Shown: positions 8,962-16,041, counted from the first letter of the stretch. The stretch: 30,832 nt of DNA from Parcubacteria group bacterium GW2011_GWA1_47_8 (GCA_000996605.1 LCOP01000007.1:14185-45016); one strand, 5' to 3'. Notes: a model not told the origin generated them from the letters alone. Made by a program: numbers and translations.

Positions 8962-10923
8962 ATGGGAAACAAAAACTATATTGAGGGAATCATCACCACC
9001 ACCGGCAAAGGACTCGGTTTCGTATCTCTCGGTGAAGGCAGCCCCCGCGAAAACGACATCCGCATCGAAACAGGATTCCTTAACACCGCCCTTCACCGCG
9101 ACCGCGTAAAAGTGCTCCTACATCCTCGTATCCCGAACGAACAGCAAACGGGCGAGATTACCGAGATCATCGAACGCGCAAAAATAACCTTCGTCGGCAC
9201 CCTCGAAAAAGACACCGACGCGTATTTCCTCGTACCGCAAGACAACCACATCTATGTCGACATTCGCATCCCGGCGGCAGGCGTCCCCGCAGGCAGTGAC
9301 AAAAAGAAAGCACTCGTGCGTATCACCAAATGGACTGATCCCAAGAAAAATCCCGAGGGTGAGCTTGTGGAAATCATCGGCGATTCTGGCGACAACGAAA
9401 CCGAAATCCGCGCCATCATCCTCGACAAAGGTCTTCAAATGGAGCTCCCCGATGCGATAGAAAAAGAAGCGCACGAAATCAAGAAAGACGCGACCGCGCT
9501 CCTCGTCCGCGAAATCCATAAACGCCGCGATTTCCGTAACATCACGACCTTCACGATCGACCCTGCCGATGCCAAAGACTTTGACGATGCACTCTCGGTC
9601 CAAACACTCGCAGACGGATCAATTGAAATCGGCGTCCATATTGCAGATGTATCTGCATATATTAGACCGCACTCGGCAATCGACGAAGAAGCCCGCAACC
9701 GTGCCACGTCGATATACCTCGTCGACCGCGTCGTCCCCATGTTCCCTGAAGTACTTTCGAACGACCTCTGCTCGCTCAATGAAAAAGAAGACAAGCTCAC
9801 TTTTTCAGCAGTGTTTACCTTCCCTAAAGAAGCATTTTCGGATCCGAAAAAATCGGTCTACCCTGAAACCGAATGGTTCGGCCGCACCGTCATTCATTCC
9901 GACCGACGCTTCGCCTATGAAGACGCGCAGAAAATTCTTGACGACGGCGCAGGAATGTTCCACGACGAATTGGTAATCTTGAACACCCTTGCCAAGAAGC
10001 TTGATAAGCAAAATCGCGATGCCGGCGCAATCAACTTTTCCCATGATGAAGTAAAATTCATCCTCGACGAAAACAAGCGTCCCATCGGCGTGTACCGCAA
10101 AGAGATGCAGGACACCAACAAATTGATCGAGGAGTTCATGCTTCTCGCCAACAGGAAGGTCGCCGAATTTGTTGCCAAAAAGATAAAAGACGACGACGCC
10201 TCGCTTTTTGTTTATCGCATCCACGACGAGCCGGAACCGGACCGCTTGGGGCTCCTCGCGACATTCCTCGGTCGGATCGGCTACAAGCTCCCTTTGAAAG
10301 ACGGTCGCGCCACCTCGCAAGACATCAACAAACTTCTTGACCAAATCAAAGGGACACCCCAAGAGTCGATGCTCCACACCGTAATCATCCGTACCCTCGC
10401 GAAAGCCATTTATTCAACCAATAACATTGGTCACTATGGGCTCGGATTCAAATACTACACACATTTTACCTCACCAATCCGCCGCTATCCGGACGTGATG
10501 GTACACCGCCTCCTCGCACACTATCTCGCAGGAGAACAAGTAACGCAAGAAGAAATGCAGGAGTACCGCAAACTTTCCGCGCACTCCTCCGAGATGGAGA
10601 AACTCGCCGCAGACGCCGAACGTGCATCAATCAAATTCAAGCAAGCGGAGTACATGGCGACGCGCATCGGACAAACATTCGAAGGCACCATTTCCGGTGT
10701 TGCCGAGTGGGGTATCTTTATCGAAGAAAACGAGACAAAATGTGAAGGACTTGTGCGCATCGCCGACCTTGGTAATGATTTTTATATTTTTGAAAAAGAA
10801 AACTATCGCATCATCGGCAAGAACACCCGCAAGCGCTATGCGCTCGGCGACAAAGTCCGTATTCGCGTCAAAGCTGTCGACCTCGAACGCAAGAGTATCG
10901 ATTACGAGTTTGTGGAGAAATAA
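8962..10923 (+). CDS. rnr: Ribonuclease R (RNase II family exoribonuclease)
   Basis: A processive 3'-to-5' exoribonuclease that degrades structured RNA. The ATG at 8962 (MGNKNYIEGI) is preferred over the upstream ATG at 8941, giving about 653 residues. N-terminal cold-shock-type RNA-binding domains occupy about residues 1-150. The catalytic RNB domain contains the metal-binding motif TIDPADAKDFDDA at residues 198-210. A single C-terminal S1 domain begins near residue 565 (FEGTISGVAEWGIFIEE). It lacks the basic C-terminal tail and N-terminal helix-turn-helix of E. coli RNase R, consistent with a short version. It diverges from rpsP. In many bacteria rnr neighbours smpB and ssrA, but neither is seen here. 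Confidence 0.95.
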   Translation: MGNKNYIEGIITTTGKGLGFVSLGEGSPRENDIRIETGFLNTALHRDRVKVLLHPRIPNEQQTGEITEIIERAKITFVGTLEKDTDAYFLVPQDNHIYVDIRIPAAGVPAGSDKKKALVRITKWTDPKKNPEGELVEIIGDSGDNETEIRAIILDKGLQMELPDAIEKEAHEIKKDATALLVREIHKRRDFRNITTFTIDPADAKDFDDALSVQTLADGSIEIGVHIADVSAYIRPHSAIDEEARNRATSIYLVDRVVPMFPEVLSNDLCSLNEKEDKLTFSAVFTFPKEAFSDPKKSVYPETEWFGRTVIHSDRRFAYEDAQKILDDGAGMFHDELVILNTLAKKLDKQNRDAGAINFSHDEVKFILDENKRPIGVYRKEMQDTNKLIEEFMLLANRKVAEFVAKKIKDDDASLFVYRIHDEPEPDRLGLLATFLGRIGYKLPLKDGRATSQDINKLLDQIKGTPQESMLHTVIIRTLAKAIYSTNNIGHYGLGFKYYTHFTSPIRRYPDVMVHRLLAHYLAGEQVTQEEMQEYRKLSAHSSEMEKLAADAERASIKFKQAEYMATRIGQTFEGTISGVAEWGIFIEENETKCEGLVRIADLGNDFYIFEKENYRIIGKNTRKRYALGDKVRIRVKAVDLERKSIDYEFVEK

Positions 10924-10954
10924 AAAATGTCTCGTCACACCGTGTGACGAGACA
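10922..10954 (-). terminator. Terminator for the minus-strand unit next to rnr
   Basis: A perfect 13-bp inverted repeat (10928-10940 with 10942-10954). On the minus strand it is followed directly by TTTTTTA, a textbook intrinsic terminator. On the plus strand no T-run follows. It therefore ends transcription coming from the right, which supports the broken small gene at 10983-11171 having been real. It lies directly against the rnr stop codon. Confidence 0.75.
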
Positions 10955-10982
10955 AGAGGTGATCCTTACAGGTTTGAGCGTA

Positions 10983-11171
10983 TCATCGATAACGCGGGAC
11001 AGCCATCCCCACAATTATTCCCGCAAAAACAAACCATATTGGTACCAGCGTGGAGAGGTCTCTAAAAAATGTTGATTTATTCCGGTGAATTCCTTAATAA
11101 ATCGCTCCCCCCAAGACTGCTACGGCAGTTGCAATGAGAAGGTAAACAATCACTCGCTGTCTTACGGTCAT
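10983..11171 (-). pseudogene. Small two-helix membrane protein interrupted by an in-frame stop
   Basis: From the ATG at 11171 the frame encodes 25 residues with one hydrophobic helix (VIVYLLIATAVAVLGGAIY), then TAA. The same frame then continues with 36 more residues containing a second helix (LVPIWFVFAGIIVGMAVP) and ends in TGA at 10983. Two hydrophobic segments in one frame on both sides of a single stop suggest a 61-62-residue two-helix protein inactivated by one base change. The terminator at 10922-10954 lies just downstream. Family unknown. A sequencing error, or a real 25-residue membrane peptide, are alternatives. Confidence 0.45.
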
Positions 11172-11177
11172 AACAAC

Positions 11178-11496
11178 CCCAGTATGAGAGAATCTACTGG
11201 GTTTTGTACTTTAACAATGAAGGCAAGATTCAGTAGAATGCAGAGGCGAGGTTTAGCATTTCACTCCCAAACCCTGTCGGCCTTCGGGTAACGACCCGCG
11301 AGGGATTGTACTAAACCTCTCCTGTGCATAGCAATGAGTAGATAGCGGATGGTCGCTCCGAAAGGAACATGACTCTCGCATACTGGGTGAGAAACGAGCA
11401 CTTGGAGTTTCGCAAGACTCATTGAGGATTTTTATGAGCGAAGCGATATAAAAAGCCCAATGAGTGGACAGTCCCATTCCTAACACCACGAACTCC
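11178..11496. ncRNA. Candidate structured RNA of unknown family
   Basis: No supported gene covers this region, but nested complementary segments do. CCCAGTATG (11178-11186) pairs with 11379-11387 and encloses the first domain. CTACTG (11194-11199) pairs with 11231-11236. A 19-nt arm (11238-11256) pairs with 11311-11329 with two mismatches. GGAGTTTCG (11404-11412) pairs with 11489-11496 and encloses ACTCATTG (11417-11424) pairing with 11458-11465. Read on the plus strand the loops include C-UUCG-G (about 11282-11287) and a GAAA tetraloop (about 11360-11363), which favours plus. However, the terminator at 10922-10954 points to minus-strand transcription. No tmRNA, RNase P or SRP signature was found. 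Confidence 0.4.
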
Positions 11497-11661
11497 CTTG
11501 ATGGATATTGGAGTCGACTAAAAAATTTGCTCACCGCACACCGCGGGAAAAGCAGGGAAAGAATACGAAAGATTGCAACAGAGATTCTGAGAAAATAGAC
11601 TGCTTAAATGGCCATTAGACCGATTTTGTTGGTAAAAAGTTCGGATTTTGTTCAGGAGACA

Positions 11662-11758
11662 CAGCCAAGTTTCAGAATTTGTTTTTTCGCCAAAATTTGG
11701 AGCGTCGCAAAGCGACGCTCCAAATTTTGGCGAAAACAACGATTCTATTTTTTGGCTG
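11662..11758. repeat. 97-bp palindrome with 25-bp perfect core arms
   Basis: 11684-11708 and 11712-11736 are exact reverse complements around a 3-base loop. The symmetry continues less perfectly to 11662 (CAGCC) and 11758 (GGCTG) around the same centre. It lies between the candidate RNA and the peptidase fragment. It may be a small non-autonomous element or a very stable transcript end. The surrounding bases 11500-11830 show no other gene. Confidence 0.65.
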
Positions 11759-11830
11759 ACCGTCTGGGACGACTTACGAACGGAACTTTTACTATCTTAA
11801 CACTTTTTTGTAGGTTTAAAATATTTGTTA

Positions 11831-12520
11831 TCATCCATGTTTTAGATACTCAATCGCTTTTTCTAACTCTATATCTCGTTTTTGAATAACATCGTCTCTT
11901 TTAATTTCTACTGGGATATCTGGCTCTATGCCAACACCTTCTAATTCTTGACCATTATTTCTCATCATCCTCCATGTGGAAACTGTTAATATAAAATCTT
12001 TACCTCCCAAGTGTAAATTAAAGGCTTTTGGGTTACCAGAGCCACCGCCAGTTGTTTGCCCAACTGTTATCGCCTTACCTGTATCTTTTAACATCAAAAC
12101 AAACATTTCATTTGAACTCAGACACTTTGGACCAGTTAAAATTACAATTTTTTTATCTAAAAATTCCCCCTTTGGACTAATATTTACTGTTTGTTCAACT
12201 AACTCATCCTGTTTTGAAACTTTTTTGAAAATCTTACAATATTGAGTTTGTTTCTCTATAAAATGACTCGCAAGATTCTCTGCAAGACTGCTATTCCCAC
12301 CGCCATTTTGCCTAACATCAATAATCAAAGAATCACTATCTTTAAAATTATTTAATTCCTTCTCTACTAATTCCGCTATATTCCCCCCTTCGGTCTTGTT
12401 ATGATTAGACCAACTTTTTATATTTAAGTATCCTACACCATCAGACAACATTTTACCCTCCACAAATTTTCTATTTTTTTGTTCAAATTTATCTGAAAAA
12501 TTGGTTTCTATTTTTTCTAA
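11831..12520 (-). pseudogene. C-terminal fragment of an S41-family (tail-specific-type) peptidase
   Basis: About 230 codons are open from 12520 to the stop at 11831. They encode the C-terminal half of an S41 peptidase domain: DGVGYLNIKSW, then SLIIDVRQNGGGNSSLAENLA, then the nucleophile region GPKCLSSNEMFVLMLKDTG, then TVGQTTGGGSGNPKAF. The N-terminal part expected in the family is missing. The frame is coherent right up to a TGA at 12521-12523, next to the end hairpin of the IS200-like element, so the 5' part was probably lost or displaced there. A GTG at 12463 could start a short product, but that would cut the domain. The gene is much richer in A/T than its neighbours, which hints at foreign origin. 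Confidence 0.75.
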
Positions 12521-12527
12521 TCAAAAT

Positions 12528-13117
12528 CCCTGCGGCAGAGACCGCAGGGTATGACCCGGGCTCATGACGCATTTCATTGGTAACAGTTTACCACAATGTG
12601 GGAGGCCGTGCATCGTGTTTCCCTTGGTTCTTGACGTAGCGTTCCACAATCGACCAATTGGCCTTCTCGCCGATGGTAGCGACATAGTAACCGTCCGTCC
12701 AGAATTCTCCACCCCACAGGTCTTTCTTTACTTCAGGAAATTTCAAAAAGGCTTGCTTCGCGGTGATGCTTTTGTAGAGTCGCACAAATTGACCAATCGA
12801 GTATTTTGGGTGGATTGAGACAAGCAGGTGTATATGGTCGCCGTCACATCCGATTTGCTCAATGTCCAGATCGTAACGCTCTTCCAGTCTTTTTGAAATT
12901 TCCTTAATCTCTTGCACGACCCCGTCGGAGAGAAGGGCTTTGCGGTACTTTACGGGAAACACAATGTGGTAGTGGGTGTCGTACGCACCGTGCCATCCTT
13001 TTTTTAGTGTCATGAGCACAGTAATCTCTAAACCGAGGGTTTTCAGACTTTCCGCGTTGTATAACCCCTCTTTTCCAGTGACGCCTTCCGTGTCCCATAG
13101 GACACGGAAGGCGTCAC
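12528..13117 (-). mobile_element. IS200/IS605-type insertion sequence
   Basis: A single Y1 transposase gene is bracketed by two hairpins: 12528-12549 (CCCTGCGG/CCGCAGGG) on the right-end side and 13078-13117 (perfect 18-bp arms, 4-base loop CATA) on the left-end side. Subterminal hairpins without inverted terminal repeats are the hallmark of this family, which moves as single-stranded DNA. Exact ends cannot be fixed without an empty site. One side touches the truncated peptidase gene. Confidence 0.75.
12588..13019 (-). CDS. tnpA: IS200-like Y1 (HUH) transposase TnpA
   Basis: The 143-residue protein has the HUH metal-binding motif as HIH at residues 62-64 (DGDHIHLLVSIHP). The nucleophilic tyrosine is most likely Y128 in the helix motif VERYVKNQG. 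The family signature WTDGYYVATIG is at about residues 107-117. The N-terminus YDTHYHIVFPVKYRK is typical. The length is normal for the family and no frameshift is present, so it may be active. There is no accompanying TnpB. The ATG two codons downstream (13013) is an alternative start. Confidence 0.93.
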   Translation of the reverse strand: MLMTLKKGWHGAYDTHYHIVFPVKYRKALLSDGVVQEIKEISKRLEERYDLDIEQIGCDGDHIHLLVSIHPKYSIGQFVRLYKSITAKQAFLKFPEVKKDLWGGEFWTDGYYVATIGEKANWSIVERYVKNQGKHDARPPTLW

Positions 13118-13138
13118 GTTAGTATAGAAATGGGCAAG

Positions 13139-13175
13139 AAAAAAGGCGCGACAAAACTATGTACACGCCCTTTTT
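13139..13175 (-). terminator. Terminator behind the small unknown gene
   Basis: AAAAAGGCG (13140-13148) pairs with CGCC-C-TTTTT (13166-13175) across a 17-base loop with one bulged base. On the minus strand the stem runs into TTTTTTC. It would end the transcript of the gene at 13212-13436. Confidence 0.5.
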
Positions 13176-13211
13176 GTGTATAAGAGTATGATAATTAGTA
13201 TGGTTTCAAAC

Positions 13212-13436
13212 TTACCACGTCACATTCGAACAAACTCGCGCTCCAAGACATTGCCTCAGTTCTTCGTCGAGATCCCGCAAAGGAACAGCATCTCTGTGCA
13301 ACTCCTCTGCTAGTGGAGGAGGTTCTTGGGAGAGATGCCCCTCCTTCAGAATTCCCTCATAAAGAGAGTTCGTATTGTACTTTGATAGGAGACAAAAATC
13401 TCCTTGAACTTCTGCTCTTTTCTCTGACATGGCCAT
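13212..13436 (-). CDS. Small hypothetical protein
   Basis: A 74-residue product (MAMSEKRAEVQGDFCLL...) of unknown family. The ATG at 13436 is chosen because AGGAG lies five bases upstream; a longer frame begins at 13463. A TATAAT box lies directly before the Shine-Dalgarno sequence, so the leader would be very short. The sequence is acidic and hydrophilic, with Leu/Glu-rich stretches (LAEELHRDAV, DLDEELRQCL), and has no membrane segment or known motif. A terminator follows at 13139-13175, which supports expression. It sits between the ribosomal operon and the insertion sequence. Confidence 0.45.
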   Translation of the reverse strand: MAMSEKRAEVQGDFCLLSKYNTNSLYEGILKEGHLSQEPPPLAEELHRDAVPLRDLDEELRQCLGARVCSNVTW

Positions 13437-13541
13437 AGCCGCTCCTATATTATATCCAAGCAAGGTACATCTCCGTGATCCTCAAAGCAGGGGGAACCAA
13501 GAAACATCATACTACCGAGTGCGTCTTTTGTAAAGGAGAGA

Positions 13542-13570
13542 TCCACGCCTGCGCTTCGCGCAGGCGTGGA
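13542..13570. terminator. Strong hairpin downstream of the ribosomal operon
   Basis: A perfect 12-bp GC-rich stem (13542-13553 with 13559-13570) with a 5-base CTTCG loop, 42 bp beyond the rplE stop. The T-run on the minus strand is poor (TCTCTCCTTT), so it may terminate inefficiently or protect the 3' end. The spacer 13571-13612 is AT-rich with TATTTAC/TATTCAT/TATTCCC heptamers. Confidence 0.5.
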
Positions 13571-13612
13571 CATGGCTATTTACTATTCATTATTCCCCTA
13601 TTTTATTATTCC

Positions 13613-14146
13613 CTACTTCTTGAACGGAACCCCCAAAACCTCAAAAAACTTTATTGCTTCTTTCTTATCTTTCGCCGTGGTAACGATGGTAACTGCAAAA
13701 CCGAAGATATCGCGCACATCTTCGTCGGCGGTTTCGGGAAACACCGTCTGTTCTTTGATACCGAGGGTAAGATTCCCCATCTCGTCCACGCTCTTTTTTT
13801 CATAGCCGCGGAAGTCTCTCGTACGGGGTACGGCAACATTGATAAATTTATCAAGAAACCCCTCCATGCGCGCACCACGAAGCGTTACCGCAACACCAAT
13901 CTGATCTCCTTGGCGAACCTTGAAGGTCGCAATCGATTTCTTTGCACTGCGAAGCGACGGCTTCTGTCCGGTGATCTTGGTGAGGTGCGCCATCACGAGC
14001 TCGTTTCGTTTCTTATCTTTCGCGCGACCCGTTGCACTCGAAACCACCACCTTTACCAAGCGTGGGACCGCAAGCTTGTTCTTGTAGCCGAACTCGCCTT
14101 TCATTACATCAAATGCTTCTTTTTGTTTTTCTTTTACCGATTTCAT
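13613..14146 (-). CDS. rplE: Large-subunit ribosomal protein uL5
   Basis: uL5 binds 5S rRNA in the central protuberance of the 50S subunit. The product is 177 residues, normal for the family. Recognisable parts are VPRLVKVVVSSATG around residue 28, LTKITGQKPSLRSAKKSIATFKVRQGD around residues 50-77, VAVPRTRDFRG around residue 107, and an FGFAVTIVTTAKDKKEA C-terminal strand. It is the last gene of this ribosomal block; the expected next genes (rpsN or rpsZ, rpsH, rplF) do not follow. Confidence 0.97.
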   Translation of the reverse strand: MKSVKEKQKEAFDVMKGEFGYKNKLAVPRLVKVVVSSATGRAKDKKRNELVMAHLTKITGQKPSLRSAKKSIATFKVRQGDQIGVAVTLRGARMEGFLDKFINVAVPRTRDFRGYEKKSVDEMGNLTLGIKEQTVFPETADEDVRDIFGFAVTIVTTAKDKKEAIKFFEVLGVPFKK

Positions 14147-14168
14147 AGTATTTTTTCAGTTGTTTGTT

Positions 14169-14227
14169 TTTGCATCCGTATTTTTGTCAATTGTCCGCGA
14201 AGCGGTGTCAGTTGTCAAATGTTCCCC
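14169..14227 (-). repeat. Spacer repeat copy between rplX and rplE
   Basis: A 59-base block that recurs at 14561-14619. It contains a small CCGC-TTCG-CGG hairpin and ends in a CCCC run. It fills most of the 84-bp rplX-rplE gap. A diverged copy in the other transcriptional orientation lies at 7597-7632. Confidence 0.85.
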
Positions 14228-14230
14228 TTC

Positions 14231-14536
14231 CTAAAGCTCTGCGCCACTTACCTTGGTCACTCGAACATTCTTACCCTCGATTCTTTTTATCCCCACGCGC
14301 GTACGCACGTCTTTGGTGGGATCTACGATCATAATGTTCGAAGCATGAATAGGCATTGCACGCTTCACAATCTCCTCTGCCTTCCCGCGTGCGCGAGACT
14401 TCGTGTGGATCTTTGCCACATTTACTTCTTCGACCACCACGCGATTAACGCGCGGCAGAACCTCGAGGATCTTCCCCTTTTTGCCTTTATCTTTTCCGGT
14501 GATGACGATCACATTGTCTCCTTTTTTGAGTTTCAT
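14231..14536 (-). CDS. rplX: Large-subunit ribosomal protein uL24
   Basis: uL24 starts assembly of the 50S subunit by binding the 5' domain of 23S rRNA. The 101-residue protein opens with the KOW motif (KGDNVIVITGKDKGKKGKILEV), followed by VNRVVVEEVNVAKIHTK and SNIMIVDPTKDVRTRVGIK. Length and order are normal. It is flanked on both sides by copies of the same spacer repeat, as if the gene and one spacer had been duplicated or the repeat inserted twice. Confidence 0.97.
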   Translation of the reverse strand: MKLKKGDNVIVITGKDKGKKGKILEVLPRVNRVVVEEVNVAKIHTKSRARGKAEEIVKRAMPIHASNIMIVDPTKDVRTRVGIKRIEGKNVRVTKVSGAEL

Positions 14537-14560
14537 AATATTTTTGTTTTCAGTTGTTTT

Positions 14561-14619
14561 TTTGCATCCGTATTTTTGTCAATTGTCCGCGAAGCGGTGT
14601 CAGTTGTCAAATGTTCCCC
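14561..14619 (-). repeat. Spacer repeat copy between rplN and rplX
   Basis: Essentially identical over 59 bases to 14169-14227, with similar but less exact flanks towards the downstream start codon (ATAATATTTTTG versus ATAGTATTTTTT). It contains the CCGCTTCGCGG mini-hairpin. Confidence 0.85.
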
Positions 14620-14991
14620 CTACAAGACCTCCGGCGCAAGCGAACCGATCTTCTGATATCCCGACTCCACAACCTCGCGAGGAATAGGACCGAAGATACG
14701 CGTTGCTTTGGGCTCTTTCTTGGCTTTGTCGACGATTACCACCGCATTGTCATCAAAGCGAATGTACGATCCGTCCTTGCGGCGGAACGCCTTTCTCGTG
14801 CGGACAACCAATCCCGTCAAGACATCCTTCTTTTTGACCGTCTTGCGCGGTTCGGCAACTTGAACCGAAAGCACCACGAGGTCGCCAATCTCCGCATAGC
14901 GTTTCTTCGAGCTTCCGAGTACCTTGAAAACGCGACCGACTTTGCCGCCGAGATTGTCTGTGATTTTTACGATTGTTCTTGGTTGAATCAT
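14620..14991 (-). CDS. rplN: Large-subunit ribosomal protein uL14
   Basis: uL14 contacts uL19 and 16S rRNA at the subunit interface (bridge B8) and is where the silencing factor RsfS docks. The product is 123 residues (MIQPRTIVKITDNLGG), with the conserved VVRTRKAFRRKDGSYIRFDDNAVV segment at about residues 65-88 and RIFGPIPREVV near the end. Complete and normal length. Confidence 0.97.
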   Translation of the reverse strand: MIQPRTIVKITDNLGGKVGRVFKVLGSSKKRYAEIGDLVVLSVQVAEPRKTVKKKDVLTGLVVRTRKAFRRKDGSYIRFDDNAVVIVDKAKKEPKATRIFGPIPREVVESGYQKIGSLAPEVL

Positions 14992-15023
14992 GGTAGGTAA
15001 TGTTAAAAATCTCCGGTATTCCG

Positions 15024-15278
15024 TTATGAGTTATCTTTGCCGATAACGGTAAACGTCTTGTCTTTCGAAAGGGGGCGGCACTCCTCGATCACCACCTTGT
15101 CCCCTGTCTTGTACGAGCCGACTTCATCGTGAGCTTTGTATTTTTTGCTCACCTTCATGTATTTGCCGTACTTTGGGTGCTTCACAAATCGGCTCACCAA
15201 TACCGTCACCGTCTTGTTCATCTTGTCCGAGACGACAACCCCCTTGAGCTTTTTCCTTGTAGTAATAGTTTTTTCCAT
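15024..15278 (-). CDS. rpsQ: Small-subunit ribosomal protein uS17
   Basis: uS17 binds 16S rRNA early in 30S assembly. From the ATG at 15278 the product has 84 residues (MEKTITTRKKLKGVVVSDKMNKTVTV...), the normal length, with the family motif HPKYGKYMKVSKKYKAHDE. The start codon directly touches the end of a palindromic element (15279-15389). The frame stays open through that element, and an ATG at 15350 would add 24 unusual residues (MKNQHNTKEIESHT...). No good Shine-Dalgarno sequence precedes 15278, so the extended form cannot be excluded. Confidence 0.93.
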   Translation of the reverse strand: MEKTITTRKKLKGVVVSDKMNKTVTVLVSRFVKHPKYGKYMKVSKKYKAHDEVGSYKTGDKVVIEECRPLSKDKTFTVIGKDNS

Positions 15279-15389
15279 CCCGTTAGAAGCAGGTCGCGGT
15301 CGGACTGCTGTGTGAGATTCTATTTCTTTTGTGTTATGTTGATTTTTCATAATAGTGATGATATTTGGACGACCGCGGCTTCTAGCGGG
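15279..15389. repeat. Palindromic element with CCCGTTAGA-type inverted ends, between rpmC and rpsQ
   Basis: CCCGTTAGAAGC (15279-15290) and GCTTCTAGCGGG (15378-15389) are inverted repeats with one mismatch. Just inside, GGTCGCGGTC and GACCGCGG extend the symmetry. Together they bound 111 bp. One end supplies the last bases and the stop codon of rpmC; the other ends exactly at the rpsQ start codon. The same ends bound an element before tpiA (30657-30769) and a short one in rnhA (24931-24980). Confidence 0.75.
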
Positions 15390-15579
15390 ATATGATTGTT
15401 CGCGTGCGTGCATTCATTTCCGTCAAGATTCGCGCGATATCCTTTCGCAAAAGAGATGTATTCTTGACGTCCTTTTTTGGGCTTCCCGCTCGACCAAAAC
15501 GAAACGCGCGCAAACTCTCTTGGTTTTCTCCAAGAAGTTTGGTCAAATCTTCTGCGCTTTTTTTGTTAAATTCTGACAT
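15382..15579 (-). CDS. rpmC: Large-subunit ribosomal protein uL29
   Basis: uL29 lies at the exit of the peptide tunnel, near uL23. The 65-residue protein has the conserved LLRKDIARILTEMNAR ending in its second helix. The last codons and the TAG stop lie inside the inverted end of the neighbouring palindromic element, so the C-terminus (IISR) may have been reshaped by it. The N-terminus MSEFNKKSAEDLTKLLGEN is normal. Confidence 0.93.
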   Translation of the reverse strand: MSEFNKKSAEDLTKLLGENQESLRAFRFGRAGSPKKDVKNTSLLRKDIARILTEMNARTRTIISR

Positions 15580-15593
15580 AAAAATATTATGGA

Positions 15594-16019
15594 TTACATT
15601 TCACGCTTCACCACCTTCGTCTTCAGGGGAAGTTTCGCCCCCGCCTTGCGGAGCGCCTCGCGCGCGATCGTTTCGTCAACACCATCGACCTCAAAAAGGA
15701 TACGCCCCGGGCGAACTTCGAATACATACCCCTGCAGTTCTCCTTTTCCTTTTCCCATCGGGGTCTGCGCGCCCTTCTGTGTATACGGACGGTCAGGAAA
15801 CACACGGATCCACATCTTCCCCACTTTAGTGATGGTGCGCACCGCCGCCTTGCGCGCCGCTTCAATCTGGTTTGATTTCACACGCGCCGAAGTTTCCGCC
15901 TTGAGACCAAACGATCCAAAAGAAAGCGTGATGCCGCGCGTATCTGCGTGCATCAAACGCGCAGGGCTTTTGCGGCCTGTTTGCCATTTTCTATGTTTTA
16001 CTTTCTTGGGGAATAACAT
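15594..16019 (-). CDS. rplP: Large-subunit ribosomal protein uL16
   Basis: uL16 helps organise the A-site tRNA region of the 50S subunit. The 141-residue protein starts MLFPKKVKHRKWQTGR, with GSFGLKAETSARVKSNQIEAARKA at about residues 35-58, MWIRVFPDRPYTQKGAQTPMGKGKG at about residues 69-93, and FEVRPGRILFEVDGV after it. Standard length, no anomalies. rpsC lies upstream with a gap of about 20 bp. Confidence 0.97.
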   Translation of the reverse strand: MLFPKKVKHRKWQTGRKSPARLMHADTRGITLSFGSFGLKAETSARVKSNQIEAARKAAVRTITKVGKMWIRVFPDRPYTQKGAQTPMGKGKGELQGYVFEVRPGRILFEVDGVDETIAREALRKAGAKLPLKTKVVKREM

Positions 16020-16041
16020 GGTGGTGTATTAAAAGCAAACA

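Noticed and set aside
10955..11080. Plus-strand small gene behind the AGAGGTGATCC Shine-Dalgarno-like sequence
   Set aside because: The sequence is a good match to the 16S 3' end complement, but the reading frame that follows has no proper start at the right distance and its translation is not protein-like.
10983..11171. Stop-codon reassignment or recoding
   Set aside because: TAA, TAG and TGA all end clear genes in this window (for example TAA for rnr and rpmB, TAG for rpoB, trmD and the HIT gene, TGA for tpiA and the PaaX-like gene), so a single in-frame TAA is better explained by mutation.
11178..11496. RNase P RNA
   Set aside because: GACTGTCCAC on the minus strand resembles part of RNase P RNA, but the universal GAGGAAAGTCC and ACAGA core elements are missing on both strands.
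11100..11520. tmRNA (ssrA) beside rnr
   Set aside because: The position is suggestive, but I see no tag-peptide frame ending in an Ala-rich tail, no T-arm/acceptor sequence at either end, and no matching 5' acceptor strand.
11253..11534. 93-residue minus-strand frame across the structured region
   Set aside because: The frame runs through the complementary stems, its composition is Ser/Arg/Cys-rich, and it has no recognisable motif, so it is more likely a by-product of the structured sequence.
13542..13570. Left end of a second insertion sequence
   Set aside because: The hairpin is strong but no transposase or second end is nearby. Its place behind rplE fits an operon end better.
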